A stretch of 64,000 bases of DNA, from assembly GCF_030384665.1 (NCBI RefSeq), contig NC_083675.1, positions 1,546,001 through 1,610,000 of the forward strand, read 5' to 3'. The translations under genes were made by a program, and so were the position numbers. The notes under the pieces were generated by a model. The model was not told the DNA's origin, made no database searches, and saw only the letters and a program-made list of their open reading frames with translations. Origin of the DNA: Lodderomyces elongisporus. Its lineage: Eukaryota > Ascomycota > Pichiomycetes > Serinales > Debaryomycetaceae. This document shows positions 9,732-20,113 of the stretch, piece after piece. Within the stretch, counting starts at the first letter, position 1. Each line of letters begins with the position of its first letter.

Positions 9732-11585
9732 TCAACTTGAACAGCTACATTGCAACATGGAATACTCGTTACCCTTTTTTCCTTGTAAAATCCACGATTG
9801 TTCAATATCCTTCAACTCATCTCCCCATTTACTCTCATCAAATGGGTTTGAGCTCATCTTTTGTAATTTGTTCAAATAAGTGATATCTTTTCCTTGAGAT
9901 TCAGTGGCCTGCTCTATAACTTGGTCCAAAATCCAGTTTCTTGGCAAGAATTTAGGATTATACTGTTTAGAAGCTGCATCATCTTGTAATTCCTTAGATT
10001 TTTGTTTTAGTGGCTGGTAAATCTTGAACCAGTCAACAAGTTCTTTGCTAATGTCTTCCTTGTGGTATCTATGTGTGCTAGAATCATATTGCAGCAAAAA
10101 AGACTCAGCAATCAGCTCCAAAGGTTGATTGAAATCGGCATTTTGCAATTCCAAAAAGAACAAGTTAAAGTCGGTTTGCAATTTCTGCAACACCTCGAGC
10201 ATGGGGGTTATCAATTGCACATTTTGCAATTCTGGCTCATTCTCATCAATCAATTGCAGGGATAAACCAAGTCTCTTGTAAAAAGTCTCTACATATTTCT
10301 TGGTAAACGCATACAAGTAAATCTCGCCACCAATTTCAATAATCTTGGTAGCTCTCTTGATAATTGGATCTTCCCATTCTTCCTTAATACCCTTTTCAAA
10401 CTCAGGGTCATTAAGCAATGTATTACCAGCACCAAGCAATTCCGCTAGATCCTCACCAAATCGTGTTAAATTCCACCATATTGCAGTGGGAACGTTTCTG
10501 TAGCCATAACGCGATTGATGATCCTCCGAGTTTGGTGTATAGTTTGGGTCATATTTATCCATAATGGAAAAGGGACCAAAATCAATCGTTAATCCAAGTA
10601 CTGAAGTATTATCTGTGTTGAGCACACCATTTAGGAATCCATAGCATTGACATATTGCCGTTGTTTCAGCATTCCTAATAACTGTTTCGTAATACATCTT
10701 GTCGTACTTTGTTAATTCATCTTGGTCAATAGTGATCAAGTTTGGTTTCTTGCTCACAATGCGTTCATAATTTTGAAACTGTTTTCCATCAATTGTAAAC
10801 AATTCGTCTATAACGTAATTAGACAATTGCCTAATGCCATCTCTGTCGCCCCTATACCTATAAAGGTCAAAAGTACCTAATCGCACCCAGCTCTCAGCAA
10901 ACCTTGCAACTATGGCACATTTTTCCACCGCGTGTCTCTGCGCAAATGTAGATGGCAACGAGGTCAAGGACAATGCACGGGTACTAGGCACGCCGATGGC
11001 ATTCAAGTGTTCAGAAATGATGTATTCACGAATCGATGATCTCAAAACGGCTTTTCCATCGGCAAACCTCGAATAAGGAGTCATTCCTGCACCTTTCAAC
11101 TGCAATTCATAAACGGGTCTGTTTTCACCGTCTGGAAAAGCTTTGGGAATTTCAAAGAGACTAACAACCCGGCCGTCACCTAATTGACCTGCAAATTGGC
11201 CAAATTGCCAGCCAGCATATGCTTGGGCATAAGGCATGGGGAACCCCTTGTCCATAAAGGTCTTTTTATCGAGGTAATATTCACCACTTACAATCTGCTG
11301 AAATATGGGGTCCTTGGGATCTTCTACTTCATCCAAGCCGAGGTCCCTCAATGCTTTTGGGTTAGCAATTAAGAACTCATACTCGTCCCTTTTTGTGGGC
11401 AATACCCATGTGAACCCACCACCTACCAAGTTTCGTGGTTTGTTTGTGATGAATTTTTCATTCGCAAGTGCTGTTTCCAAATCGGGAACTCGCTTATCTG
11501 GAGTGATGTGTTTTGTGAATGAGCTGGTTTTGGGTAGTGTTAAGAATTTCGTTGTATGAGACATTCTTCTAGATACTTTGAACAT
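9732..11585 (-). CDS. FMP40: Selenoprotein O-type protein AMPylase Fmp40 (mitochondrial)
   Basis: 617 residues from ATG at 11585; in-frame sequence continues a little upstream to a TTG with no ATG. The first 20 residues (MFKVSRRMSHTTKFLTLPKT) are basic, hydroxylated and lack acidic residues, as in a mitochondrial presequence. SelO family hallmarks are clear: YELQLKGAGMTPYSR with the catalytic-type Lys, RSSIREYI, GVLNTDNTS with the metal-binding Asn/Asp, and the DFGPF motif. SelO proteins are pseudokinase-fold enzymes that transfer AMP to proteins; Fmp40 acts in mitochondrial redox control. The C-terminus ends Cys-Ser-Cys-Ser-Ser, the cysteine form of the tail that carries selenocysteine in vertebrates. 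It lies tandem and downstream of no close partner; SPA2 follows 1.3 kb away. Confidence 0.93.
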   Translation of the reverse strand: MFKVSRRMSHTTKFLTLPKTSSFTKHITPDKRVPDLETALANEKFITNKPRNLVGGGFTWVLPTKRDEYEFLIANPKALRDLGLDEVEDPKDPIFQQIVSGEYYLDKKTFMDKGFPMPYAQAYAGWQFGQFAGQLGDGRVVSLFEIPKAFPDGENRPVYELQLKGAGMTPYSRFADGKAVLRSSIREYIISEHLNAIGVPSTRALSLTSLPSTFAQRHAVEKCAIVARFAESWVRLGTFDLYRYRGDRDGIRQLSNYVIDELFTIDGKQFQNYERIVSKKPNLITIDQDELTKYDKMYYETVIRNAETTAICQCYGFLNGVLNTDNTSVLGLTIDFGPFSIMDKYDPNYTPNSEDHQSRYGYRNVPTAIWWNLTRFGEDLAELLGAGNTLLNDPEFEKGIKEEWEDPIIKRATKIIEIGGEIYLYAFTKKYVETFYKRLGLSLQLIDENEPELQNVQLITPMLEVLQKLQTDFNLFFLELQNADFNQPLELIAESFLLQYDSSTHRYHKEDISKELVDWFKIYQPLKQKSKELQDDAASKQYNPKFLPRNWILDQVIEQATESQGKDITYLNKLQKMSSNPFDESKWGDELKDIEQSWILQGKKGNEYSMLQCSCSS

Positions 11586-13070
11586 ATGCAAATAAAATGG
11601 CAAAGCAGACAAAAAGGCAAAAAAAATTAAAAAAATTAAAAAAAAAAGAAATAAAACAAAATTTAGAGTGGATAGGAGCGGGATTGAAATGAAAGGGTTG
11701 GAAGGCGAAAAGGTAGGAAATGTTTTAGTTTGGGTTGTAGAAAAAATTTAAAATATTAGCTTCTTGAGAAGGATCTGGGGGTTCTTTGGTCTATTCATAG
11801 CAAATACATATACCTTTAGATGTATATATATATATATATATTGGATATTGGATATTGCTTTTGTGTCTAAGCAAAAAATAAAAATGGTGAGAGATGAGAC
11901 AACCGATAATGATTATGTCGATTGTGTTCAAAAAGTGGAGTAGTGGTAGTAGTAGTAGTAGTAATAGTAGTAGTAATAGTTACTGCATGTGGTCTTTTGG
12001 ATAGAGCAAGTTAAAGATTTGGAGACGATTAGTAATATCCAATTCTGTTTTTGTCTTCTTTTTTTCTTAACTTAGAGATGTCCCAAAACAGAAATACAAG
12101 CGGCGTAGTGCTTTCCCTTCAATGTGTCAAAAACGTTTTTTAGCAACATCAGTGACACTCCTTTGAGCAAAACCAAAATTTAAAATAAATAAATAAATAA
12201 AAATAAAATAAAATTAAAAATTGCTAGGAGCTCTTGCTTCATGAGAACTTTTGCTATAGTTTTTTCATGACGAGAATAAAGTCAATAAGCACAACAATAT
12301 TGATGATGATGCTGATGATAATGATAGAGAAGTAGAGGGAAATAGTGAGACTAACAATGTCAATACTCTGGTACACACACATATACAGCACTCTAGAGAG
12401 ATTTATCTACTCGTTTATTTTATTTTTTATTTTATGTATTGAGATTACATTTTATATACAAAAAGAAAATAATACGAAGAAAGAAAGAGAGAAAGAAAGA
12501 CAAGCTTGGACATAGGTCATTTGGTAGCAAGCAAGCAGAAAACAAATAATAATTGTTTTGATGGTTTACTACTAAAGTTAGCAGTGCTTGCAGAAAGGAG
12601 AAATTCCAGAATTTCGTTCTTCAAATAAAACTTTCCCACACGCGCAAACACGTTCCCACACTCCTCTATTGTTCCATTACATGCAACTTTTGCAAGGAGA
12701 AGGCCAGGTGGACTAATCATGAGCATGAAAATTTTAATCTTCCTAATACTTTCTTCAATTCTCTTGTGAACTATGTGGTTACATCCTATTGTTTTCTTTT
12801 ATAGATATATACAAAACAATAAAGTATTCAGCAAGAAATAAGGTATCACGAAATATACATATATATGTACAGATGAAGAGATACCTTTTTTTATGTTTTC
12901 TTTTATTTATTTTCTATTTATTTTCTATTTATTTTCTTTCCTTCTTTTCCTTTATATTTCTTGTATTTTTTTCTTTTTTTTAAAAAAATATTAATTAACG
13001 TTGTTATTTTCAACACCAACATTTGAACACCCTTTTATTACCATCCACACTTCACACTCACTTTAGTGGC
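11586..13070. other. FMP40/mannosyltransferase divergent gap
   Basis: 1.5 kb between divergent starts. It contains A-rich tracts (11621-11650), a TA run (11822-11841), a GTA-type triplet run (11943-11980), ATAAATAA repeats (12183-12215), TTTTATTT repeats (12417-12435) and TTTATTTTCTA repeats (12900-12940). A minus-strand frame at 12517-12726 (open upstream to 12799) is the only protein-like stretch; it is discussed in findings. Confidence 0.5.
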
Positions 13071-14849
13071 ATGTTATTTAGACACGGGCTACGGATATTG
13101 GCCGTCATCGTTATTTGTTTTGTATGTGCTCACTTGTATACCTCAAGTAATTATCATATTGACGATTTACAAACACTTCTTGACCAATCGGTGATATCCA
13201 AGGTGGATCTCGCCCCACAAGGAGGCCGGAATAGGAAGCAAACGCCAGGCAATAGTGTCTTACCAGGCCACGAACCACCAGAAAACCTCCACGAATACCC
13301 AAAGCCAAAGAACCTGAAATTAAAAGACTATAGCCTCTTTTTCGATGGCTTGGAGAGTTATAGCATACTGGGAGAACTGATCAAGGGGAAGTACACTACT
13401 GAAAAGGCAAAAGAATTGTTCTCAACAACAGATGATTTCTTGTTCAGCAAAGAGTATCTTGAAAACGTTTTGGATATCCCTCAAGATGTTTTTGAGTCCA
13501 TTAAAGATAGTCATCATAGATATGTATTTAAACACATCCCCAGTTTGCTTCGAAGCAAAGGAGTCGTCACTTTTGGCAACCTTGTGCGCAGTGACGAAGC
13601 TTGGAGCGAATATGAAGGATCTTCGGGCTATGTATTGGTTGGTGGTGGAAAGTATAGTTGGCTATCTTACCTTGTTATAAAGCAAATCAGAGCCACTGGA
13701 GCTCAATTACCCATTGAATTGTTTATTGCATCAGAAGATGAATATGAAGAGAAATTCTGTACTCACATTGCGCAAGAATACAATGCACAATGCAATGTCT
13801 TTGACAAAGCCTTGGCCCAGTCGCTACTGGATCGTTTTAAAATAGGAGGGTACCAGTACAAAATGCTAGCATTGTTGAGTTCCAAATTTGAAAATGTTTT
13901 GTACATGGACTCGGATAATTTCCCAACAAAGAATATGGATTACATATTTGACTCTGAATTGTACAAACAGAAACAAATGATATTATGGCCCGATGCATGG
14001 GCAAGAACTACAAACCCAAAGTTTTATGACATTGCCGAGCACCCAGTCAAGCAAAACAAGCTTCGATACTCCAAGTACGACATTAAGCAAGCCGGCGGCG
14101 AGGACCATTTAGAGCCTTTGTCAAAATACACATTTGCCAACTCTTGGTTTCATGACTTTGAAGGAGCACTACCAGACCCCACCTCGGAGACCGGAATGTT
14201 CATCATTAATAAAACAAATCACTTGCGAACTTTATTACTAGCATTGTACTATAATGTCTTTGGCCCCGATTTCTACTATCCAATCTTGACCCAAGGGTCT
14301 GCAGGTGAAGGTGACAAGGAGACGTTTATTGCCGCTGCAACGGTGATGGATGAGCCATGGCACCAGACGAAAAAGCAGTTCTTGTGGACGGGTTACAATT
14401 CAGCAGCTACAAATAAGTTTGAATCGAAAGCATTAGCTCATTTCGACCCTGTACAATCCAATATGGAACCACAGCCTGAGAAAGTGGATATCGTGTTTAT
14501 GCACTTGTCATACCCCAAGTTCTTTCCAGATTGGCTTGTTGATAACCATGATCTTGTATATGCTGATAGCGGAGAGCACATCCGAATGTATGAAGCCATC
14601 AATACGAATGTTGGCTATGATTTCGACTTGCGTGTGTTGCAACTTTTCACCGAATCGATTTGTCCAAACTATTACGGCGAGGACGGATTGGCTATTGATG
14701 GTGAGACGAAATTGGAAATGAGAAAAGAATATATGGGTAATTACCTAAGCTATATTCAAGCGGACGAGGAGAAAAACAGAGAGCGTTGTGAGAAAGTCTT
14801 TATACCACACTTGAAGTGGCTAAAGGGATCAACAAAAACTTTTATTTAG
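13071..14849 (+). CDS. Golgi alpha-1,2-mannosyltransferase, MNN2/MNN5 family
   Basis: 592 residues from ATG at 13071. The in-frame stretch before it has no ATG. It is a type II membrane protein: a short cytosolic tail with Arg/His, one membrane anchor at about residues 7-24 ([17 protein letters not shown]), then a stem and a lumenal catalytic domain. The Mannosyl_trans3 domain shows [20 protein letters not shown] with a metal-binding Asp-Ser-Asp at 280-282, followed by ETGMFIINK and [29 protein letters not shown], typical of the Mnn2/Mnn5 branch rather than the Mnn1 branch. Such enzymes add alpha-1,2-mannose branches to the outer chain of N-glycans. Candida species have several paralogues (MNN2, MNN21-MNN26), so I give no symbol. 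It converges with SEC18, 276 bp apart. Confidence 0.88.
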   Translation: [592 protein letters not shown]

Positions 14850-15125
14850 GTTATCTTAATAGTTAGAATAATGGTAAAAAAAAAAGTACAAAAGAAAAGA
14901 AAAAAAAAATTGGGCCTGAAAATCATAAAAAAATTCAAATTGAAAAAAGAAAAGGGTAACTGATAGTAATGATAATGATAACTAAAAAAAGGGATCCCAA
15001 AAGAACTTGCGGGATAGGTATTTATTACATTTCATTTTCTCTTTTCTCTATTCTCTATTTGTTTATTTTTAAAAATTTATATAGTATAGACTGGGCAAGT
15101 TAAAAATTTTTTTCTACTTAACTCA

Positions 15126-17522
15126 TCAACCATTCATCTTCTCTACAATATTACCTACCACCTCGTCAACTGAATCTCTAGAATATTTGCTGACCATTAA
15201 AACATCAATTAAGCTTTTGACTCCTATGTTGATGTCATACTGCGACAATTGGCTCAAGATATCTTGTCTGTCATGAGAAGTCATGAAACCCAACTTCTCC
15301 AACACTTTGCCAACTTCTTCAACTGAGCGCACAGGTGGGACTGCAATAACATCATTGAAACTATCAGTCAAGTTCATATGCTTAAGTACAGAGTATTGTG
15401 ACGTTGTTCCAATGATCAATAATCTTCTATGCTTTGGAGGTTGCTTGGTCAAGTACACCATAAGTGTCTGCAAAATGTCATTTGAAAATCTAGGTCCAAT
15501 AGGGTTATAGTTGATCAAGTTTTCAATCTTATCAATCACCAACACATTCAAGGGCGATTTATGCACATCTCTGAATACATTGTCAATTTCTTGAATCTTT
15601 CTTGCCTCACCCATACCAACCAATGTTTCTGCAGACAACATCTTGATGAATGGGAATCCACTGTTTAATGCTAATGTCGTGGCAATAGCTGTTTTACCAA
15701 CACCGGGTGGGCCATAGAGCAACATACTCCTTAAAGTTTCAGATTCGCTCGATTTAACAACATCAATGATGGATTGCCCCTTTTCGAAAATGTGCCTAAT
15801 TGTATCATTGAACCATATTATTCCATGTTTAGCTTGTTGTGCCAAATCTTCTTCATCGGTTCCAAACGCAGGACGAATATCATCCAAAGCCAAGAGAAAA
15901 TCGTTTCTTGTAATCTGCAAGTCGGTGATCGAGTTTGGATCAATTTGAGCCAAGGAGCCTTTCTTTGTGTGTCTTGAGATTGCATGTGACTTAGCAGAGT
16001 TACAAAGACCTTCAATTTCAGCACCAGTGAAATTCTTGGTCAAAATACTCAATTCATCCAAATTGACATCTTTGCCCAATAACCCATTCTCCACCAATTT
16101 CTTAGTATGAATAGCAAATATATCTCTTCTTCCTTTTTGATCAGGTAATGCAATCTCAATTTGGATTTCAAAACGACCTGGTCTTAGCAATGCCGTATCA
16201 ATAAGATCAAGTCTATTGGTCATACCAATCACCAAGATATTGTTGAGCTGGTCAACACCATCCATCTTGGACAACAACTGATTCACAACATTGTCCCCAA
16301 CACCTGTGCCATCGCTTTTACCCGAGCCCCTTTGTTTAAACACCGAGTCCAATTCGTCAAATATGATAACATGTAAATCAGAGTCTTCACCCTTCTGTTT
16401 ATATTCAGCCTCTGCATCCTTGAACAAGTTACGAATATTCTCTTCAGAAGCACCCACGAATTTGCTCAACATTTCGGGACCGTTCACAATTTTGGGCTCT
16501 TTACCATTTAGCATTTTGGAAAGTTTACGAGCTATCAAAGTCTTTCCCGTACCAGGTGGTCCATACAAAAGCAAACCTTTACAGTGCTTGTAGTCCAACT
16601 TCTCTGCAATTTCAGGTGGCAAGATCCGCGAGTTGAAAGCACGACGAAAAATGTCCTGAAACTCCGAATCCAACCCACCAATACCCAAATCTTCCAACTT
16701 GAAATCGGGATTGATGATTTGCTTTCGTGTACGGTGGTGACGGTTTTCGTTCCCATTACCTCCAAAGATTCTCGATTTCAAACTCTTGCTCTTGGAAATG
16801 GTGATTTTGGAATTTTCAAATGGGTAAAACATGACATCTGATGATTTTATAAGAATTCCCTTTGTACCGATATCACTTGAATCTTTGAAGCTGGGTAAAT
16901 TGTCCTTAGTATTCACATCGATAACCTGCACTTGGTCTATCTTAAGCAAATAAAACACTCCGTGATACTCCATATATATCACTTGTGTAGGCTGCAAGAT
17001 TTGATTATCGTACTTTTGGTGGAAAATATTGACTAAATCATCATGATTTAATGGAGCTGCATTGGCTTTGGGTTTGATAAAGTCAATCAGGATATCCAAA
17101 GCCCCAAGATACAATTGTTGTTGTCCAGATTTGAAAATATCGTATACTTCTACATGGACAGTTTGATCATACGAGTATTTTCCCCAGGTCCTCATATTGG
17201 CTGCCATACCAATATAACCAGGCTTCATGCGTTCGTCTTTGGCAATTGAGTAGACAAACACGCCATCTAATATCACTGGTGTTTTGTTTGGGACATGGGC
17301 AAAGTCGTTTGGATTTACTGCTATGCAGTTGGCAACAACAACATCGTTTCCTGGTGCATTACTAACCACTAGTTGCTTCCTCATTGGTTCAACTGGAGTT
17401 CTTGGTTGAGGTGGCAGATCCTGAAGTTGCGGGTGTGGAATATGGATATTATGGGTAATTCTGGGTTGGTTGGGTGATGATGGGTGGTTCGTCACTTTAT
17501 TGAATCCTAGCTTTTCCATCAT
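15126..17522 (-). CDS. SEC18: Sec18 (NSF), SNARE-disassembly AAA+ ATPase
   Basis: 798 residues from tandem ATGs at 17522 and 17519. Domain order is that of NSF: an N-domain (about 50-265) that binds alpha-SNAP/Sec17, then D1 with Walker A GPPGTGKT at 321-328, Walker B VIIFDELD near 385-392 and TALLRPGRFE around 443-452, then D2 with Walker A GPPGVGKT at 604-611 and a degenerate Walker B VLVIDKIE near 660, as expected for the hexamer-stabilizing D2 ring. Sec18 disassembles cis-SNARE complexes after membrane fusion throughout the secretory and vacuolar pathways and is essential. About 40 residues longer than S. cerevisiae Sec18, the extra length being a Pro/His-rich N-terminus (residues 10-47). 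Divergent from the DUF1749 gene. Confidence 0.97.
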   Translation of the reverse strand: MMEKLGFNKVTNHPSSPNQPRITHNIHIPHPQLQDLPPQPRTPVEPMRKQLVVSNAPGNDVVVANCIAVNPNDFAHVPNKTPVILDGVFVYSIAKDERMKPGYIGMAANMRTWGKYSYDQTVHVEVYDIFKSGQQQLYLGALDILIDFIKPKANAAPLNHDDLVNIFHQKYDNQILQPTQVIYMEYHGVFYLLKIDQVQVIDVNTKDNLPSFKDSSDIGTKGILIKSSDVMFYPFENSKITISKSKSLKSRIFGGNGNENRHHRTRKQIINPDFKLEDLGIGGLDSEFQDIFRRAFNSRILPPEIAEKLDYKHCKGLLLYGPPGTGKTLIARKLSKMLNGKEPKIVNGPEMLSKFVGASEENIRNLFKDAEAEYKQKGEDSDLHVIIFDELDSVFKQRGSGKSDGTGVGDNVVNQLLSKMDGVDQLNNILVIGMTNRLDLIDTALLRPGRFEIQIEIALPDQKGRRDIFAIHTKKLVENGLLGKDVNLDELSILTKNFTGAEIEGLCNSAKSHAISRHTKKGSLAQIDPNSITDLQITRNDFLLALDDIRPAFGTDEEDLAQQAKHGIIWFNDTIRHIFEKGQSIIDVVKSSESETLRSMLLYGPPGVGKTAIATTLALNSGFPFIKMLSAETLVGMGEARKIQEIDNVFRDVHKSPLNVLVIDKIENLINYNPIGPRFSNDILQTLMVYLTKQPPKHRRLLIIGTTSQYSVLKHMNLTDSFNDVIAVPPVRSVEEVGKVLEKLGFMTSHDRQDILSQLSQYDINIGVKSLIDVLMVSKYSRDSVDEVVGNIVEKMNG

Positions 17523-18343
17523 TGAGTATCTTTGGGAGAGCTCCTTGGTATTGAAAGAGATGTGGAGCTAAAAAGAAAATGAAATCAGAAAAGTTTCCAA
17601 AAAAATAAAACTAAAACAACAAAGAAAACCGAAAAGGAAAAGGGAGAGGCAAGAAAAAAAGTGTTGTGTAATATCTAGGATGGCTCAGTTTTTGATTTGT
17701 TTGATAAAATGATAGAATAAGGTCCTGTAACTTTTTACCTCCCAGACGAACCGACGCATATGTGTGTACGTGTGTTTGAATTATTTTGGCGGCGCTTCCT
17801 TTAAAAAGTGTGTCTATGTGTTATAAAATTGTTATGGATCGTGGTCTCTCTCTCTCTTTCTAATATTTTCTTTTCTTTTGTACTGATATACACTACCTCA
17901 GAGAAATTACCAACGTAGAGTGTTTAAGCACTATTCTTATCGCGGGGTTTTTTTTTTCCTTTTGTTTTGGTATTTCGACCCTCATCATAATCGATACTAT
18001 GACGTCGGGAAGAATTCAGAAAAATAAACTGAGGCTTTTTCGTGTTGAGTCATGTAAAACTATTCAACAAATTGATTACGAACCTGTTTAAACTTTCACG
18101 CAAACCATAACTACTGTTCTATTCACCCAATTCCTTTCCTTTCTTTTTTTTTATAAAACTCACCCCTCCCCTTCCATCCCCCCTTGTTCCTTCATTTTCC
18201 TATTTTTTTTCCTTTATTATTTAATTGCAGTTTTTCCTTTCGCAATTACCGGTTATAAATTCCAAAGTTTCGGACCGTTAGTTGTAATTGATAAAATCAA
18301 TTGGTATATATATATATATATATCATTTTTGACTTTCTAGGTG
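17523..18343. promoter_or_regulatory. Divergent SEC18/DUF1749 promoter region
   Basis: 821 bp shared by two divergent genes. Poly-T/pyrimidine tracts at 17949-17960, 18138-18152 and 18200-18215, a TATAAAA at 18151-18157 on the plus strand, and a TA run at 18306-18322 just before the hydrolase start. The sequence CTTTCTAG immediately before that start looks like a splice acceptor but no matching donor was found. Confidence 0.45.
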
Positions 18344-19345
18344 ATGTCATTGAGCAACGTTCCACCTCAAGTAGGTGTTTTGCATACCTATGGCTTTAAT
18401 TTGACTGCGTTTGAAATAACAGAATACACTGGAGAGAGAACTGAGAACCTCATTTTGTTCATTGGAGGATTAGGCAACGGTTTACTTAATGTACCGTATA
18501 TTCCTTCTTTAGCACAAGCTGCTGCTCGGTTTCAATCCAAGAATCAAGGCAAGTGGAATGTAGCACAGGTGCTTTTGAGCTCGGCATACAACGGATGGGG
18601 CACTTCTACTTTGGAGAGGGATTCAAAGCAATTGAAGAAGGCGATTGAATATTTTAGGTCTAAGAATGGTGGGAATAGGAAAAACATAGTACTTATGGGT
18701 CACTCTACGGGATGCCAAAACTCAATGCATTATTTGACAAATGTATTGATTGGTGCTGGTGCTGCTGACCTATTGTCGTCATCGTCATCGTCATCTTCAT
18801 CTTCCGTTGATTACAACCCAAACGACACCGAAAAGTATGAAATTCAAGGTGCGATATTGCAAGCATCTGTATCTGACCAAGAAGCCTTTAGAGCAGACCA
18901 CAAAAATATCGACTTTGATGCTTTGACAAAAGAAGTTTACGACGAGTATATTGCTCAAGGTAGAGGAAAAGAAATTTTACCTGAAAAATTTAGAAAATTG
19001 TCCTTCAACACTCCGATAACCGCTTATCGTTTCCACTCATTGGTGAGCAAGAAAGGCGATGACGACTACTTTTCATCCTATTTGACTGATGACGATTTTC
19101 AGCAAACATTTGGTAAAGTCCAAACACCTCTCTTAGTCCTATACTCTGGAAACGATCAGTTTGTGTCGAGTCATGTCAACAAGGAGGAATTGATTCAGAG
19201 ATGGAGAACAATCACTCCACAAAAGTATTGGAGTAATTATAGTCGTATCATCCCTGGTGGAAAACACGATCTTGGTGATGGTTCTCCAACAGAGGCTATT
19301 GATACTCTTGTTGATTCAGTGACACTGTTTATCAATGACTTGTAG
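18344..19345 (+). CDS. DUF1749/UPF0613 alpha/beta hydrolase
   Basis: 333 residues from ATG at 18344 (a GTG just before it is unlikely to be the start). The fold is alpha/beta hydrolase: strand LILFIGGLGNG near residue 37-46, nucleophile elbow GHSTGCQ with Ser121, acid Asp271 in LVLYSGNDQFV and His308 in IIPGGKHDLGDG. The family (DUF1749) includes Aspergillus SidJ, which hydrolyses siderophore breakdown products in the cytosol, so an esterase acting on siderophore fragments is one hypothesis; the true substrate is not visible. A run of ten serines (about residues 145-154, encoded by TCG/TCA/TCT codons) sits in a surface loop before the second half of the domain. No signal peptide, so probably cytosolic. 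Confidence 0.85.
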   Translation: MSLSNVPPQVGVLHTYGFNLTAFEITEYTGERTENLILFIGGLGNGLLNVPYIPSLAQAAARFQSKNQGKWNVAQVLLSSAYNGWGTSTLERDSKQLKKAIEYFRSKNGGNRKNIVLMGHSTGCQNSMHYLTNVLIGAGAADLLSSSSSSSSSSVDYNPNDTEKYEIQGAILQASVSDQEAFRADHKNIDFDALTKEVYDEYIAQGRGKEILPEKFRKLSFNTPITAYRFHSLVSKKGDDDYFSSYLTDDDFQQTFGKVQTPLLVLYSGNDQFVSSHVNKEELIQRWRTITPQKYWSNYSRIIPGGKHDLGDGSPTEAIDTLVDSVTLFINDL

Positions 19346-20113
19346 TTGGAGAAAATCAAAACTATCATGTATGAACCCAAAAAAGAAAAATAAAAGAAAA
19401 ATAAAAGAAAAATAAAATTACTCTTTGCCTAGCTTTTGTTCTATTCTGTCCCAACAACCCGCCTATGGAACTTGAGTTATCCAAAATTGCATTTGTAATT
19501 GCTTATACATGATATGTGCATTGCTTATATAATCAGGACGCTACCACGTGTACATAGAAAAACCTCTCTTTTCTGAATGATTTGCTGCAAAAAAAAAAAA
19601 AATTCGAGAATCGTCAATGAATCGCGAAATTTGCAGCAATTGAGCAGAAAAAAGAAAAAACTGAAAAAGGCGAAGCCCAATCTGCAGCACAAAAAGGAGT
19701 TGTGTGTAAAATTTGCGCTTCATCTCCGCAATTCCTATTGCCTAATGTGGAAACAAAAAGTGGATCGCTGCTTAATATATCACGTGCTGGGTAAAAAAAA
19801 TAGATAGGTTAGAGTGCCTTCACATTGCTAAAGCACGAGAAATATAGTGAAAAAGAAACATATAGTGTAAAAGAAAATAAAAAAAAAGAACAACTGAACT
19901 TAAACTTATACATATACTTAAAATAAAAAACTAAAAAAGAATAAAACAGTTAAATTACTACTGTAGCAAGCAAAGCACAAAAAATTATCAATTTCTGTAT
20001 CTCTGTTTGCCCGAGACTGGTATACGTTATATCACAATAAAAAGATGCAAGCCAAAAGAAAAGGAATATGCAATTGGATCAATACAAACAACGTCGGCCA
20101 CTGCCATACTCAA
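19346..20113. other. Convergent gap DUF1749/MPT5 with E-boxes and an inverted repeat
   Basis: 768 bp between two 3' ends, more than a terminator region needs. Contains a tandem (AGAAAAATAAA)3 at 19383-19416, CACGTG at 19545-19550 and 19781-19786, and an inverted repeat TTGCTGCAAA (19582-19591) / TTTGCAGCAA (19630-19639). No long ORF. May hold a non-coding RNA gene; see findings. Confidence 0.45.

Noticed and set aside
13023..13070. Upstream extension of the mannosyltransferase
   Set aside because: Begins at TTG with no ATG; the ATG at 13071 gives a normal short cytosolic tail before the membrane anchor.
19545..19790. ATCACGTG as a point-centromere CDEI element
   Set aside because: No CDEIII-like sequence follows an AT-rich 80-90 bp core, and CUG-clade yeasts do not use S. 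cerevisiae-type point centromeres.
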